Source: Betaproteobacteria bacterium (GTDB lineage Bacteria > Pseudomonadota > Gammaproteobacteria > Burkholderiales > Rhodocyclaceae). From it: a DNA stretch of 64,000 bases. The notes below the pieces were generated by a model. It saw nothing but the letters and a program-made list of their open reading frames with translations. It ran no database searches and was not told the DNA's origin. This document shows positions 19,630 to 28,217 of this stretch, one piece after another (position 1 is the stretch's first letter; the number at the start of each line of letters is the position of its first letter). The stretch is taken from contig JACQYA010000068.1 in NCBI GenBank assembly GCA_016208425.1, positions 1 to 64,000 on the forward strand, given 5' to 3'. The translations under genes and the position numbers were made by a program.

Positions 19630-20508
19630 ATGATTACTGGATCAATCGTTGCGATTGTCACGCCGATGCACGAGGACGGAAGCCTCGATCTGCCGGGGCT
19701 GCGCCGTCTGGTCGACTTTCATGTGCGTGAAGGCACCGACGCCATCGTGATCGTCGGCACGACGGGCGAGTCGCCGACCGTCAACGTCGGGGAGCACTGC
19801 GACCTGATACGCACCACGGTCGAACAGGCGGCCGGGCGTATCCCGGTGATCGCCGGAACCGGTGCGAATTCGACGGCCGAAGCGATCGAGTTGACGCATT
19901 TCGCCAAACAGGCCGGTGCCGATGCGGCACTTTCGGTGGTGCCCTACTACAACAAGCCGACGCAGGAAGGCCTCTATCGCCACTTCAAGGCCATCGCCGA
20001 AGCGGTCGAGATGCCGGTGATCCTCTACAATGTGCCTGGGCGCACGGTCGCCGACATGAACAACGATACCGCGCTGCGCCTGGCTGCCATACCGAATATC
20101 GCCGGCATCAAGGACGCCACCGGCAACATCGAGCGCGGCACCGACCTGATCGCGCGCGCGCCGCAAGACTTCGCCGTCTATAGCGGTGACGACGCCAGCG
20201 CCTGCGCGCTGATGCTGCTCGGTGCCAAGGGCGATATTTCGGTGGTCGCCAATGTCGCGCCCAAACTGATGCGCGACATGTGCGCCGCAGCGCTCGCCGG
20301 CGATCTCGCCACGGCGCGCGAACTCAACGTCCGCCTGCTCGGCCTGCATCGCCACCTGTTCTGCGAAGCCAACCCGATTCCCGTGAAGTGGGCCTGCCAG
20401 CAGCTCGGCCTGATCCCCGGCGGCATGCGCTTGCCGCTGACCCCGCTGTCGCCGGACTGCCACGAACGCGTACGCGCCGCCATGCGCCAGGCCGGCCTGC
20501 TTAACTAG
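19630..20508 (+). CDS. dapA: 4-hydroxy-tetrahydrodipicolinate synthase
   Basis: 292 residues, the normal length. Condenses pyruvate with aspartate semialdehyde in lysine and diaminopimelate synthesis. Visible active-site features: GTTGESPT (pyruvate-binding Thr pair), Tyr in ILYNVPGRT, the Schiff-base Lys in GIKDATGN and the SGDD segment. The C-terminus LPLTPLS is family-typical. bamC starts nine bases downstream, an arrangement widespread in proteobacteria (dapA-bamC), so they are co-transcribed. Confidence 0.97.
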   Translation: MITGSIVAIVTPMHEDGSLDLPGLRRLVDFHVREGTDAIVIVGTTGESPTVNVGEHCDLIRTTVEQAAGRIPVIAGTGANSTAEAIELTHFAKQAGADAALSVVPYYNKPTQEGLYRHFKAIAEAVEMPVILYNVPGRTVADMNNDTALRLAAIPNIAGIKDATGNIERGTDLIARAPQDFAVYSGDDASACALMLLGAKGDISVVANVAPKLMRDMCAAALAGDLATARELNVRLLGLHRHLFCEANPIPVKWACQQLGLIPGGMRLPLTPLSPDCHERVRAAMRQAGLLN

Positions 20509-20516
20509 GACACCCC

Positions 20517-21653
20517 ATGAAATCTCAAGCTTCACGTCTCATATTCGGTTTGCTCGTCGTCACGCTGGCCGGTTGCGGTGGATCGCTGCTCGAAACAAAA
20601 AAGATCGATTACAAATCGGCCGGTAAGGCGCCGACGCTCGAGGTGCCGCCCGACCTCGTCTCCCCGTCGCGCGACGACCGCTATGCCGTGCCCGATCTCG
20701 GGGGCAAGGGCAGCGCGACGTTCTCCCGCTACAGCGCCGAGCGTTCGCCGCAGGCCAGGGCGCAGCAGCCCAGCGACGTGTTGCCGGCGGTAGACAAGGC
20801 ACGCATCGAGCGCTCCGGCAACCAGCGCTGGCTGGTCGTCGCCGGCCAGCCGGACAAGATATGGGGAACCGTCAAGGAGTTCTGGCAGGAAACGGGGTTT
20901 CTCATCAAGACCGAGCTGCCCGAAGCCGGCGTGATGGAAACCGACTGGGCCGAAGATCGCGCCAAGATACCGATGGACGGGCTGCGGAGCCTGGTCGGAA
21001 AGGCGCTCGATTCCCTCTACTCCACCGCCGAACGCGACAAATTCCGCACGCGCCTGGAGCCGGGCGCCGAACCGGGCACCACCGACATCTTCATCAGCCA
21101 TCGCGGCATGTACGAAATATTTATTTCCGAAGGCAAGGAGCAAACCCGCTGGCAACCGCGCGAAGCCGATCCGGGCCTGGAAGCGGAGATGCTGCGCCGC
21201 CTGATGGTACGTTTCGGCAGCGACGAGAAACGCGCCGCATCGGCGCTCGCCGCCGCCCAGGAAAAACAACCGGAGAAGGTCAAGCTGACGCGCGGCGCCG
21301 AAGGTATCGGCACGCTGGAGTTGCAGGAGTCGTTCGACCGCGCCTGGCGCCGCGTCGGCCTGGCGCTGGATAGAGTCGGCTTTACCGTCGAAGACCGCGA
21401 CCGCTCGAAGGGTTTGTACTTCGTCCGTTACGTCGATCCCGAGTCGGACAGCAAGAAGAAGGACGACGGTTTTCTCTCGAAGCTGGCGTTTTGGAAATCC
21501 GGTTCCAACGCCAGCACGCTCGCGCAATACCGCGTTTTCGTGAACTATTCGGAGCAGGTTTCGACGATCCGGGTATTGTCCCGCGAAGGCGGCGTCGACC
21601 AGTCGGACACGGCGAAGAAAATACTCGGTTTGCTCTACGATCAATTGAAGTGA
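20517..21653 (+). CDS. bamC: Outer-membrane assembly lipoprotein BamC
   Basis: 378 residues. A lipoprotein signal with the lipobox LAGC puts the lipidated cysteine at residue 20. A flexible Pro-rich segment (APTLEVPPDLVSPSRDDRYAVPD) follows; it is the part that contacts BamD. Two helix-grip domains come after, with RWLVVAGQPDKIWGTVKEFW and the duplicated LELQESFDRAWRRVGLALDR. BamC is a periplasm-facing subunit of the BAM complex that inserts beta-barrel proteins. Located directly after dapA as in many proteobacteria. Confidence 0.93.
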   Translation: MKSQASRLIFGLLVVTLAGCGGSLLETKKIDYKSAGKAPTLEVPPDLVSPSRDDRYAVPDLGGKGSATFSRYSAERSPQARAQQPSDVLPAVDKARIERSGNQRWLVVAGQPDKIWGTVKEFWQETGFLIKTELPEAGVMETDWAEDRAKIPMDGLRSLVGKALDSLYSTAERDKFRTRLEPGAEPGTTDIFISHRGMYEIFISEGKEQTRWQPREADPGLEAEMLRRLMVRFGSDEKRAASALAAAQEKQPEKVKLTRGAEGIGTLELQESFDRAWRRVGLALDRVGFTVEDRDRSKGLYFVRYVDPESDSKKKDDGFLSKLAFWKSGSNASTLAQYRVFVNYSEQVSTIRVLSREGGVDQSDTAKKILGLLYDQLK

Positions 21654-21716
21654 GGCGGTAACACCCCAAGCACACATCAGAAACCATGCGGCGGCGGGCA
21701 GACCGAGGTGCTACGG

Positions 21717-21736
21717 ATTCCCGCCTGCGCGGGAAT
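21717..21736. repeat. REP-like palindrome
   Basis: ATTCCCGC-ctgc-GCGGGAAT, an eight-base hairpin followed by GACGGGCAG. It matches the core of the hairpins at 32732 and 63503. Located between bamC and the convergent cysG, where it might also end transcription. Confidence 0.6.
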
Positions 21737-21791
21737 GACGGGCAGTCCAGGCAGCGTTTGAGCACCTTGAACCGCGAGCGGGTTTAACGCC

Positions 21792-23171
21792 TCAATCGAA
21801 CCAGCGCAGTTTCTCCCTGAGCGTGACCACCGAGCCGACGATAATCAGCGTCGGGCCTTTGAGTTGGCCGGCGGCGCGGCCGGGGATGTCGGCGACGGTG
21901 CCGGTAATGACTTTCTGCCTCGGCAGGGTGCCGTCCTGGATGACGGCGGCGGGGGTGTCGCCGGGCATGCCGTGGGCGACCAGCTGCCGGCTGAGGATGG
22001 GCAGGCCGGCCAGGCCCATGTAGATGACGAGCGTTTGTTGCGGCCTGACCATCGCCGGCCAGTCGAGGTCGAGGCTGCCGTCTTTCAGGTTGCCGGTGAC
22101 CAGCAGGCAGGCGTGGGCGTGGTCTCGGTGCGTCAGCGGAATGCCGGCGTAGGCGGCGACGCCGGCCGCAGCGGTGACGCCGGGGACGACCTGAAAAGGG
22201 ATGTTGCCGGCGGCGAGCAGTTCGATTTCTTCGCCGCCGCGCCCGAAGGTGTAGGGGTCGCCGCCTTTCAGGCGCAGCACGCGCTGGCCTTGTCGCGCCC
22301 GTTCGAGCATCAGGGCGTTGATTTCTTCCTGGCGCATCGTGTGGTGGGCGCGTTTCTTGCCGACGTAGATGCGTTCGGCGTCGCGGCGCGTGAGGTCGAC
22401 GATGGCGTCCGGGACGAGGTTGTCGTAAAGCACGACATCGGCCTGCTGCATCAGGCGCAGCGCGGCGAAGGTCAGCAGATCGGGGTTGCCCGGCCCGGCG
22501 CCGACGATATAGACCTCGCCGCGCGGCGCGCTGCCGCCCAGCGCCGCTTGCCGCAGCGCCGCCGCCAGCCCGGCTTCGGCCTTGTCGTGGCGGCCGGACA
22601 GCGCGAGATCGGCGATCTGGCCGCCGAGCGCCCGTTCCCAGAAGGGGCGGCGGGCGTCTTCGGGCAGCGCGGCGATGACTTGTCGGCGGAACTTTTTCGC
22701 CAGTTTGGCGAGTTCGCCGTAGGTGGCAGGAAACAGGGTCTCCAGCTTGCTGCGGATCAGGCGCGCGAGGACGGGCGATGCGCCGCCGGTCGAGGCGGCG
22801 ATCAGCACCGGCGAGCGGTCGACGATGGCCGGCATGATGAACGAGCACAGCTCGGGATCGTCGACCACGTTGACCGGTTTGAGCTGCGCGCGCGCGGCCC
22901 GGGAAACCTCGGCGTTGACCTCGCGCCGGTCGGTTGCGGCAATCACCAGATGCGCGCCGTCCAGCGCGCCGTCGCGGTAGGGTTCGTCCTTGTGTGCGAT
23001 GTCGCCGGTTTCAACCAGCGCTTGCAGCGCGGGGCACAGTCCGGGGGCGACGACGGTGACCTTGGCGCCGGCCTTGAGCAACAGCGCGATTTTTCTCGAT
23101 GCCACTTCGCCGCCGCCAACCACCGTGCACGGCCGGTTTTTCAGGTCGAGAAAAATCGGGAAATAATCCAT
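21792..23171 (-). CDS. cysG: Siroheme synthase (CysG)
   Basis: 459 residues from ATG 23171 (MDYFPIFLDLKNRPC). The N-terminal third is the precorrin-2 dehydrogenase/ferrochelatase with the NAD-binding VVGGGEVASRK. The C-terminal two thirds is the uroporphyrinogen-III C-methyltransferase with VYIVGAGPGNPDLLT, LKGGDPYTFGRGGEE and VVPGVTAAAG. It makes siroheme from uroporphyrinogen III in three steps. In a sulfur oxidiser siroheme serves assimilatory and reverse dissimilatory sulfite reductases or nitrite reductase; none of these is in the window. A GTG two codons upstream (23177) is an alternative start. Confidence 0.95.
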   Translation of the reverse strand: MDYFPIFLDLKNRPCTVVGGGEVASRKIALLLKAGAKVTVVAPGLCPALQALVETGDIAHKDEPYRDGALDGAHLVIAATDRREVNAEVSRAARAQLKPVNVVDDPELCSFIMPAIVDRSPVLIAASTGGASPVLARLIRSKLETLFPATYGELAKLAKKFRRQVIAALPEDARRPFWERALGGQIADLALSGRHDKAEAGLAAALRQAALGGSAPRGEVYIVGAGPGNPDLLTFAALRLMQQADVVLYDNLVPDAIVDLTRRDAERIYVGKKRAHHTMRQEEINALMLERARQGQRVLRLKGGDPYTFGRGGEEIELLAAGNIPFQVVPGVTAAAGVAAYAGIPLTHRDHAHACLLVTGNLKDGSLDLDWPAMVRPQQTLVIYMGLAGLPILSRQLVAHGMPGDTPAAVIQDGTLPRQKVITGTVADIPGRAAGQLKGPTLIIVGSVVTLREKLRWFD

Positions 23172-23187
23172 TGCCACGATGCTCCGT

Positions 23188-23814
23188 TTACCAGTATGCG
23201 AGGAGGCGGCCGTTTTCGACCTTGTTTTTCCACTCTTTGAGCGGGCAGCGGCCTTCTTCGGTGCAACTGCCGTCGGTGATGTCGAACACCCACTGGTGCT
23301 TGGGGCAGGTGAGCTTGGTGCCTTTCAGCGCGAGGAACGGGATATTGGTCGTCTGGTGCGGACAACTGCTGTCGAAAACGCGGATGGCGTCTTCTTTGCG
23401 GTAGACGAACACGTTGCGTCCGTCGCAACTGACGGACTGCGCCTGGTCGACCGGCAAGTCATCGATGGCCATCAGGTCGTGCCAGTCGCCCTTCTGGTGG
23501 AGGGCTGCGAGGTCGAAGCCAGGAATATTCATGGCCAGGATGATATCGGTGGCCCAGATGATCTTGGCTAGCCCGAGCGCCGGGAAGGCCATCAGCAGCG
23601 CGTCGAGAATTTCGGCCGGCGTGCAGCCCTCGCGCAGCGCGCGGCCCAGATATTGGCGGAAACCGCGCTCGGTCTGGGCGTGCACCTTGGTGATGACCGA
23701 AATCAGGTTGCGCGTTTTCGGGTCCAGGTGTTTCCCCGCTTCCTTGAGAAAACTGAAGTAATGGCCAACGGCGTCCGGTCTGGCCTTGATGAGGTAATTG
23801 AGTGCGTCGCTCAT
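23188..23814 (-). CDS. AhpD/CMD-like domain fused to a Rieske ferredoxin
   Basis: 208 residues from ATG 23814. Residues about 1-105 are helical and resemble the carboxymuconolactone decarboxylase/AhpD fold (TRNLISVITKVHAQTERGFR, GCTPAEILDALLMAFPALG), but the usual CxxC redox pair is absent. Residues about 115-205 are a Rieske [2Fe-2S] domain: Cys-Pro-His in SSCPHQTTNIPF and Cys-x-x-His in LTCPKHQWVFD. It lies just upstream of cysG on the same strand, separated by 16 bp, so a redox role linked to siroheme or nitrite/sulfite metabolism is possible. The two-domain layout is uncommon. Function not established. Confidence 0.75.
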   Translation of the reverse strand: MSDALNYLIKARPDAVGHYFSFLKEAGKHLDPKTRNLISVITKVHAQTERGFRQYLGRALREGCTPAEILDALLMAFPALGLAKIIWATDIILAMNIPGFDLAALHQKGDWHDLMAIDDLPVDQAQSVSCDGRNVFVYRKEDAIRVFDSSCPHQTTNIPFLALKGTKLTCPKHQWVFDITDGSCTEEGRCPLKEWKNKVENGRLLAYW

Positions 23815-23971
23815 GGGTCGCTTGATCCTTCGTTCGTGGTCGTGCAATAGAGGTGTCTCTACGCAACTGCGGCGAGGATTATAGTGTGGATTGGCCGCCG
23901 TATGGGGATGCGGGCGGGGTTTTCCCGTCTATCGCTTCCGCCCGGTATTTCAAACGGCGCCCGGCAGCCCT

Positions 23972-26098
23972 TTAATCGCGCATGCGCGCCGGCCGGCGCA
24001 GCGGGTCGTCCTCTCCGGCGTATTCGGCGCGCGAGTAGATCGCGTCGAGCGCCTGCTCGGCGGTGGGGTAGAAGCGCTTCTCGCCGATCACGCTGCGCAG
24101 GCCGGTGGCGCGCATCACGTCGTGCACCTGTTTCTTGAGGCCGGCGAAGAGCATCACGACACCGTTCTCGTTGAGGCGTTCGACCAGGTGGTGGATCACC
24201 TCTTCGCCCGAGGCGTCGATGTCGTTGATGCCGTCGCCGACGATCAGCACGTAGGGCGCCTCCGGGTTGTTCGCCACCGCTTCGAGCACGGCATCTTCAA
24301 AATAGGAGACGTTGGCGAAGTAGAGGCGGCCATCGAAACGGATCGCCGTGACGATGTCCGAGGCGGGAAGGTTGTTCAACCTGGCGTCGCGCAGCGTGCC
24401 GTCGGTGTAGCGGCCGAGGATGGCGACGCGCGGTTTCATCGTGTTGTAAAGGAAGACAACCAGCGCCAGCGCGGCGCCGGCCATGATGCCTTTGTCCAGG
24501 TGCGGGGCGGCGATCAGCGTGATGACGAAGGTCGCCAGCGCGACCATACCGTCGGCCTTGCTGGCTTTCCAGGTGTGCTGGATGGCTTTCGGCGTCACCA
24601 GGCCGGTGACGGCGAGCAGGATGATGACCGCCAGCACCGCTTTCGGCAGATGGTAGAGGTAGGGCGTCAGGAAGAGCAGCGTGACGACCACGAACAGGCC
24701 GTTGAAGACCATCGCGAGGCCGGTCTTGGCGCCGGCTTGCAGATTGATCGCCGAGCCGGTGAACGAGCCGCATGCCGGGTAGGCCTGGAAGAAGGCACCG
24801 CCGATGTTGGCGATCCCCTGGCCGATCAGTTCCTGGTTGGGGTCGAGGCGCTGCTTGGACTGCGCCGCCATCGCTTTGGCCATCGAGATCGACTCCATGA
24901 AAGCGACCAGCGCGATAATCAGCGCCGCCGTGAACAGCGACATGATCGCGTCGAGCGTGATCTTCGGCATGCGGAAGGACGGCAGCCCTTCGGGGATCTT
25001 GCCGACCACATCGCCGCCGCCAGTCATCGACAGGCTGCCTTTCTCGATCTTTTTGATGTGCCAGCTACGTCCGTCGGTTTCCACGCCGGCCGGCACGGCT
25101 CCTTGCAGGTACAGGAGTGACGGCTCGCTTTCCGGCGCTTTCGCGCGCTCGAAGTGGATGTGGCGCAGCTCGTGCATGCGCGCGTTGTTTTGCCGTTCCG
25201 CACCGGCCATTTCGATTCTCAGCAGGTCGACCTGATGGGAAAGATTGACCGAGGTGCGCTCTTCGTGCGCTTTCTCGGCCGTGCGCAGCGTGCCCGAGCG
25301 CAGGGTGATGGCGCCGGCGAGAGCGTCGATCTGCGCGTCGGTCTGGATATAGCCGGCGACCAGCGCCTGGATCGCGGGGTCGGTGATTTCTTCCGGCGTC
25401 GACTTGGTCTTGTGCTCGAAGCCGACGGTGACGCTGACGATGATCGTGATGACCACGGCGAGCAGTACGCTGGGCTTGGCCAGCGCCTTGAACTTTTTGA
25501 GCGCCAGCATCAGCGCCAGCGCGAAGGCCGACATCGCCAGCGTCGGCAAGTGGGTTTGCGGCAGATAGCCGAACATCTCCCAGATGTCTTTGAGGAAGGA
25601 GTCGCTGCGCCCCTTGGGGATACCGAGCAGCATGTCGAGCTGCGACAGCGCGATGATGATCGCCGCCGCGTTCATGAAGCCGAGGATCACCGGGTGCGAG
25701 ACGAAGTTGACGATGGTGCCGAGCTTGATGGCTCCAAGCGCGAACTGTATGACCCCGACCATCAGGGTGAGCAGCAGAGCCAGGCTGATGTAGTCGTCGC
25801 TAAAAGGCACCGCCAGCGGAGTTACGGCGGCGGCGGTCATCAGCGACACGATGGCGACCGGCCCGGTCGCAAGCTGCCGCGACGACCCCCAGAGCGCGCC
25901 CAGGATGGCCGGGACAAAGGCCGTATACAAGCCGAAATACAGCGGCAGGCCGGATAGCTGCGCGTAAGCCATGGCCTTGGGCACCAGCACCAGACCGCCG
26001 GTGATGCCGGCGATCAGATCGCCGCGCAGGATCAGCGAGTTGATCGGAAACCAGGAGAGAAAGGGAAATACCCTGAGTAGCCAGAGGTTGTTGGTCAT
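23972..26098 (-). CDS. SulP-family anion transporter with coiled-coil insert (paralogue 1)
   Basis: 708 residues from ATG 26098. The SLC26/SulP membrane domain starts ILRGDLIAGITGGLVLVPKA and MAYAQLSGLP. It is interrupted at about residues 230-380 by a hydrophilic insert, partly a predicted coiled coil (LRTAEKAHEERTSVNLSHQV), then resumes at LDAIMSLFTAALIIALVAF. The C-terminal STAS domain includes IRFDGRLYFANVSYFED and GDGINDIDASGEEVI. SulP proteins import sulfate or bicarbonate with protons or sodium. The gamma-carbonic anhydrase divergently encoded next door favours bicarbonate, by inference. A paralogue with the same insert is at 30597. Confidence 0.88.
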   Translation of the reverse strand: MTNNLWLLRVFPFLSWFPINSLILRGDLIAGITGGLVLVPKAMAYAQLSGLPLYFGLYTAFVPAILGALWGSSRQLATGPVAIVSLMTAAAVTPLAVPFSDDYISLALLLTLMVGVIQFALGAIKLGTIVNFVSHPVILGFMNAAAIIIALSQLDMLLGIPKGRSDSFLKDIWEMFGYLPQTHLPTLAMSAFALALMLALKKFKALAKPSVLLAVVITIIVSVTVGFEHKTKSTPEEITDPAIQALVAGYIQTDAQIDALAGAITLRSGTLRTAEKAHEERTSVNLSHQVDLLRIEMAGAERQNNARMHELRHIHFERAKAPESEPSLLYLQGAVPAGVETDGRSWHIKKIEKGSLSMTGGGDVVGKIPEGLPSFRMPKITLDAIMSLFTAALIIALVAFMESISMAKAMAAQSKQRLDPNQELIGQGIANIGGAFFQAYPACGSFTGSAINLQAGAKTGLAMVFNGLFVVVTLLFLTPYLYHLPKAVLAVIILLAVTGLVTPKAIQHTWKASKADGMVALATFVITLIAAPHLDKGIMAGAALALVVFLYNTMKPRVAILGRYTDGTLRDARLNNLPASDIVTAIRFDGRLYFANVSYFEDAVLEAVANNPEAPYVLIVGDGINDIDASGEEVIHHLVERLNENGVVMLFAGLKKQVHDVMRATGLRSVIGEKRFYPTAEQALDAIYSRAEYAGEDDPLRRPARMRD

Positions 26099-26116
26099 GC
26101 CGCCCGCCCTTATAAT
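26088..26116 (+). promoter_or_regulatory. Candidate sigma-70 promoter for the carbonic anhydrase
   Basis: TTGTTG (26088-26093), a 17-bp spacer and TATAAT (26111-26116) on the plus strand. Predicted start near 26123, about 110 bases before the carbonic anhydrase ATG. Confidence 0.45.
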
Positions 26117-26119
26117 GTC

Positions 26120-26138
26120 GCACAACGTTGCATTGTGC
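26120..26138. promoter_or_regulatory. Palindrome in the sulP1/carbonic anhydrase divergent region
   Basis: GCACAA-N7-TTGTGC inverted repeat. It includes the sequence CATTGTGCA that recurs at 29841 upstream of the sensor kinase. Placed over the predicted start of the rightward transcript, so it could be an operator for the NtrC-type regulator encoded nearby or another factor. Confidence 0.4.
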
Positions 26139-26232
26139 ATCGTATGTATTAGAAAAATGCAATAGTGTAACAAAGCGGGTGGTTCGGCACAAACACATCG
26201 CTTTCCCGCTCCCATTGCCCGGACTTCCCTCC

Positions 26233-26793
26233 ATGATTAGAAAGAACCCCAACGGCGATTTGCCGGTCATCCACGAAACGGCTTATGTCGATAGCACGGC
26301 GATCATCTGCGGCAAGGTGGTGGTGCACGAGAATGTGTTCATCGGCCCTTACGCCGTGATCCGCGCGGACGAGGTGGACGAGAACGGGGAACTGGAGGCT
26401 ATCGTTATCGGCGCCCACTCAAATATCCAGGATGGCGTGGTGGTTCACTCGAAGGCGGGCGGTCTGGTGCACATCGGCCAGCACACGTCGATCGCGCATC
26501 GCTCGATCGTGCACGGCCCGTGCGTGGTCGGCGACAACGTCTTCATCGGCTTCAATTCGGTGCTGTTCAATTGCGCGGTCGGCGACCGCTCGGTGGTGCG
26601 CCACAATTCGGTGGTGGAGGGCTGCGACATCCCCGAAGGGTTCTATATTCCGTCGACCACCAACATCCATTCCAGCTCGGACTTGCGCACCATCGAACAG
26701 GTCACGCCGCAGACGGCCGATTTCTCCGAGTCGGTGGCGCGCGCCAACCAGGAGCTGGTCAAGGGTTACAAGAAATTGCAGAACGAGTTTTGA
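26233..26793 (+). CDS. Gamma-class carbonic anhydrase-like protein
   Basis: 186 residues from ATG 26233. A left-handed beta-helix of hexapeptide repeats. The three zinc-ligand histidines are visible: His72 (VVVHSK), His89 and His94 (SIAHRSIVHG), with the last two spaced five apart as in Methanosarcina Cam. The short loop between the first and second ligand indicates a CamH-type enzyme. It would interconvert CO2 and bicarbonate in the cytoplasm. A carnitine-type CaiE/PaaY annotation is possible on length, but the intact His set favours carbonic anhydrase. Sits between a SulP gene and a two-component system. Confidence 0.8.
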   Translation: MIRKNPNGDLPVIHETAYVDSTAIICGKVVVHENVFIGPYAVIRADEVDENGELEAIVIGAHSNIQDGVVVHSKAGGLVHIGQHTSIAHRSIVHGPCVVGDNVFIGFNSVLFNCAVGDRSVVRHNSVVEGCDIPEGFYIPSTTNIHSSSDLRTIEQVTPQTADFSESVARANQELVKGYKKLQNEF

Positions 26794-26851
26794 TCGGGCG
26801 CTTCGCCACGGTGGACGCCATCCGGCGCTTCCCGGTTGCCGTGTGTTCCGG

Positions 26852-28213
26852 CTACTGCATTTCGAGCTCGTAACGCTTGAGCTTGCGCCACAGCGAGACG
26901 CGGTCGATGCCGAGGATCTGCGCGGCCAGCGTCTGGTTGCCGTTGGCTTCCTGCAGCACCCAGCGGATATAGTCCTTTTCCTGTTCTTCCAGCGACGGGA
27001 TTTTTCCGTCCTTTCTGCGGAAGGTGCGGATGGCGAGTTCGCGCAGATCGTCCGGCAAGTGGGCGGTCTCTATGGTGCTTCCGGTACTGATGGCGACGCC
27101 GCGTTCGACGATGTTTTCCAGCTCGCGGACGTTGCCGGGGAAATCGTAGACCTTGAGCAGAGCCATCGCGTCGGGCGAGATGTCTTGCACATCCTTGTTC
27201 ATCAGCGCCGAGAACTTCTTCAGGTGGAAATAGGACAGCAGCGGAATGTCCTCCTTGCGTTGCGACAGGGGAGGGATGTGGATGTTCACGACGTTCAGCC
27301 GGAAATAGAGATCCTGGCGGAAAGCGCCGCTCTTCATGTTTTCCTGGAGATCGCGGTTGGTCGCGGCGACAAAGCGCACGTCGACCTTCAGCGCTTCGGT
27401 GCCGCCCAGCCGCAGCACTTCTCGCTCCTGGATCACGCGCAACAGTTTGACCTGCATCGCGGGCGACATTTCGGTGATTTCGTCGAGAAACAGGGTGCCG
27501 CCGGACGCCGTTTCGATCAGCCCTTTCTTGTCGCTCCCGGCGCCGGTAAACGCGCCCTTTTCGTGGCCGAACAGCTCGTTGGACAACAGCTCCTCGTTGA
27601 ACGCCCCGCAGTTTACCGCGAGGAACGGCCCGGATGCCCGCGCCGAGTGAAAGTGCACGTAGCGCGCGAACAGCTCCTTGCCGGTGCCCGATTCGCCGGT
27701 AATCAGCACGTTGCAGTCGGTCGGCGCCACTTGCCGCGCCATTTCCAGCAGACGCTGCATGGCGGCGTCCTGGGTGATGATCTTGACTTTGCCCTGGTAG
27801 CGCTCGATCTGTTCGCGCAGTTCCTGGTTTTCCCGCTTCAGGCGGACTTTTCCCAGAGCCTCGGCCACCACCTTGCGCACCTCGTCGAGGCGGAAGGGCT
27901 TGGCGATGTAATAGAAGGCGCCTTGTTTCATGGCGTCCACCGCCGATTCCAGCGTGGCGAAGCCGGTAATGACCACCACTTCGCTGTCCGGCGATGATTC
28001 GCGGCATTTTTTGAGCACCTGCATGCCGTCCACTTTTTCCATGCGCAGATCGGTCAACACCACGTCGAACGCTTGTTTTTCCAGCAATGCCAGCGCGTTG
28101 GCGCCGCTTTGCGTGGCCGTGACCTCGTAGCCCTCCTTTTTCAGCACATGTTCCAGGTTTCTGAGCGCAATCCGCTCGTCGTCGACGACCAGTATCTTCC
28201 CTTCGTCCGCCAT
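26852..28213 (-). CDS. NtrC-family sigma-54-dependent response regulator
   Basis: 453 residues. Receiver domain (residues 1-120) with acidic pair VVDDE, phosphoacceptor Asp55 in VVLTDLRM and Lys in IAKPF. AAA+ domain with Walker A GESGTGKE, the sigma-54 contact loop GAFTGA and Walker B GGTLFLDEI. C-terminal Fis-type helix-turn-helix NQTLAAQILGIDRVSLWRKL. It activates sigma-54 promoters when phosphorylated. The cognate kinase is immediately upstream (4 bp gap). Flanking genes are the carbonic anhydrase and the SulP transporters, which are the likely targets. Confidence 0.95.
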   Translation of the reverse strand: MADEGKILVVDDERIALRNLEHVLKKEGYEVTATQSGANALALLEKQAFDVVLTDLRMEKVDGMQVLKKCRESSPDSEVVVITGFATLESAVDAMKQGAFYYIAKPFRLDEVRKVVAEALGKVRLKRENQELREQIERYQGKVKIITQDAAMQRLLEMARQVAPTDCNVLITGESGTGKELFARYVHFHSARASGPFLAVNCGAFNEELLSNELFGHEKGAFTGAGSDKKGLIETASGGTLFLDEITEMSPAMQVKLLRVIQEREVLRLGGTEALKVDVRFVAATNRDLQENMKSGAFRQDLYFRLNVVNIHIPPLSQRKEDIPLLSYFHLKKFSALMNKDVQDISPDAMALLKVYDFPGNVRELENIVERGVAISTGSTIETAHLPDDLRELAIRTFRRKDGKIPSLEEQEKDYIRWVLQEANGNQTLAAQILGIDRVSLWRKLKRYELEMQ

Positions 28214-28217
28214 CGTT

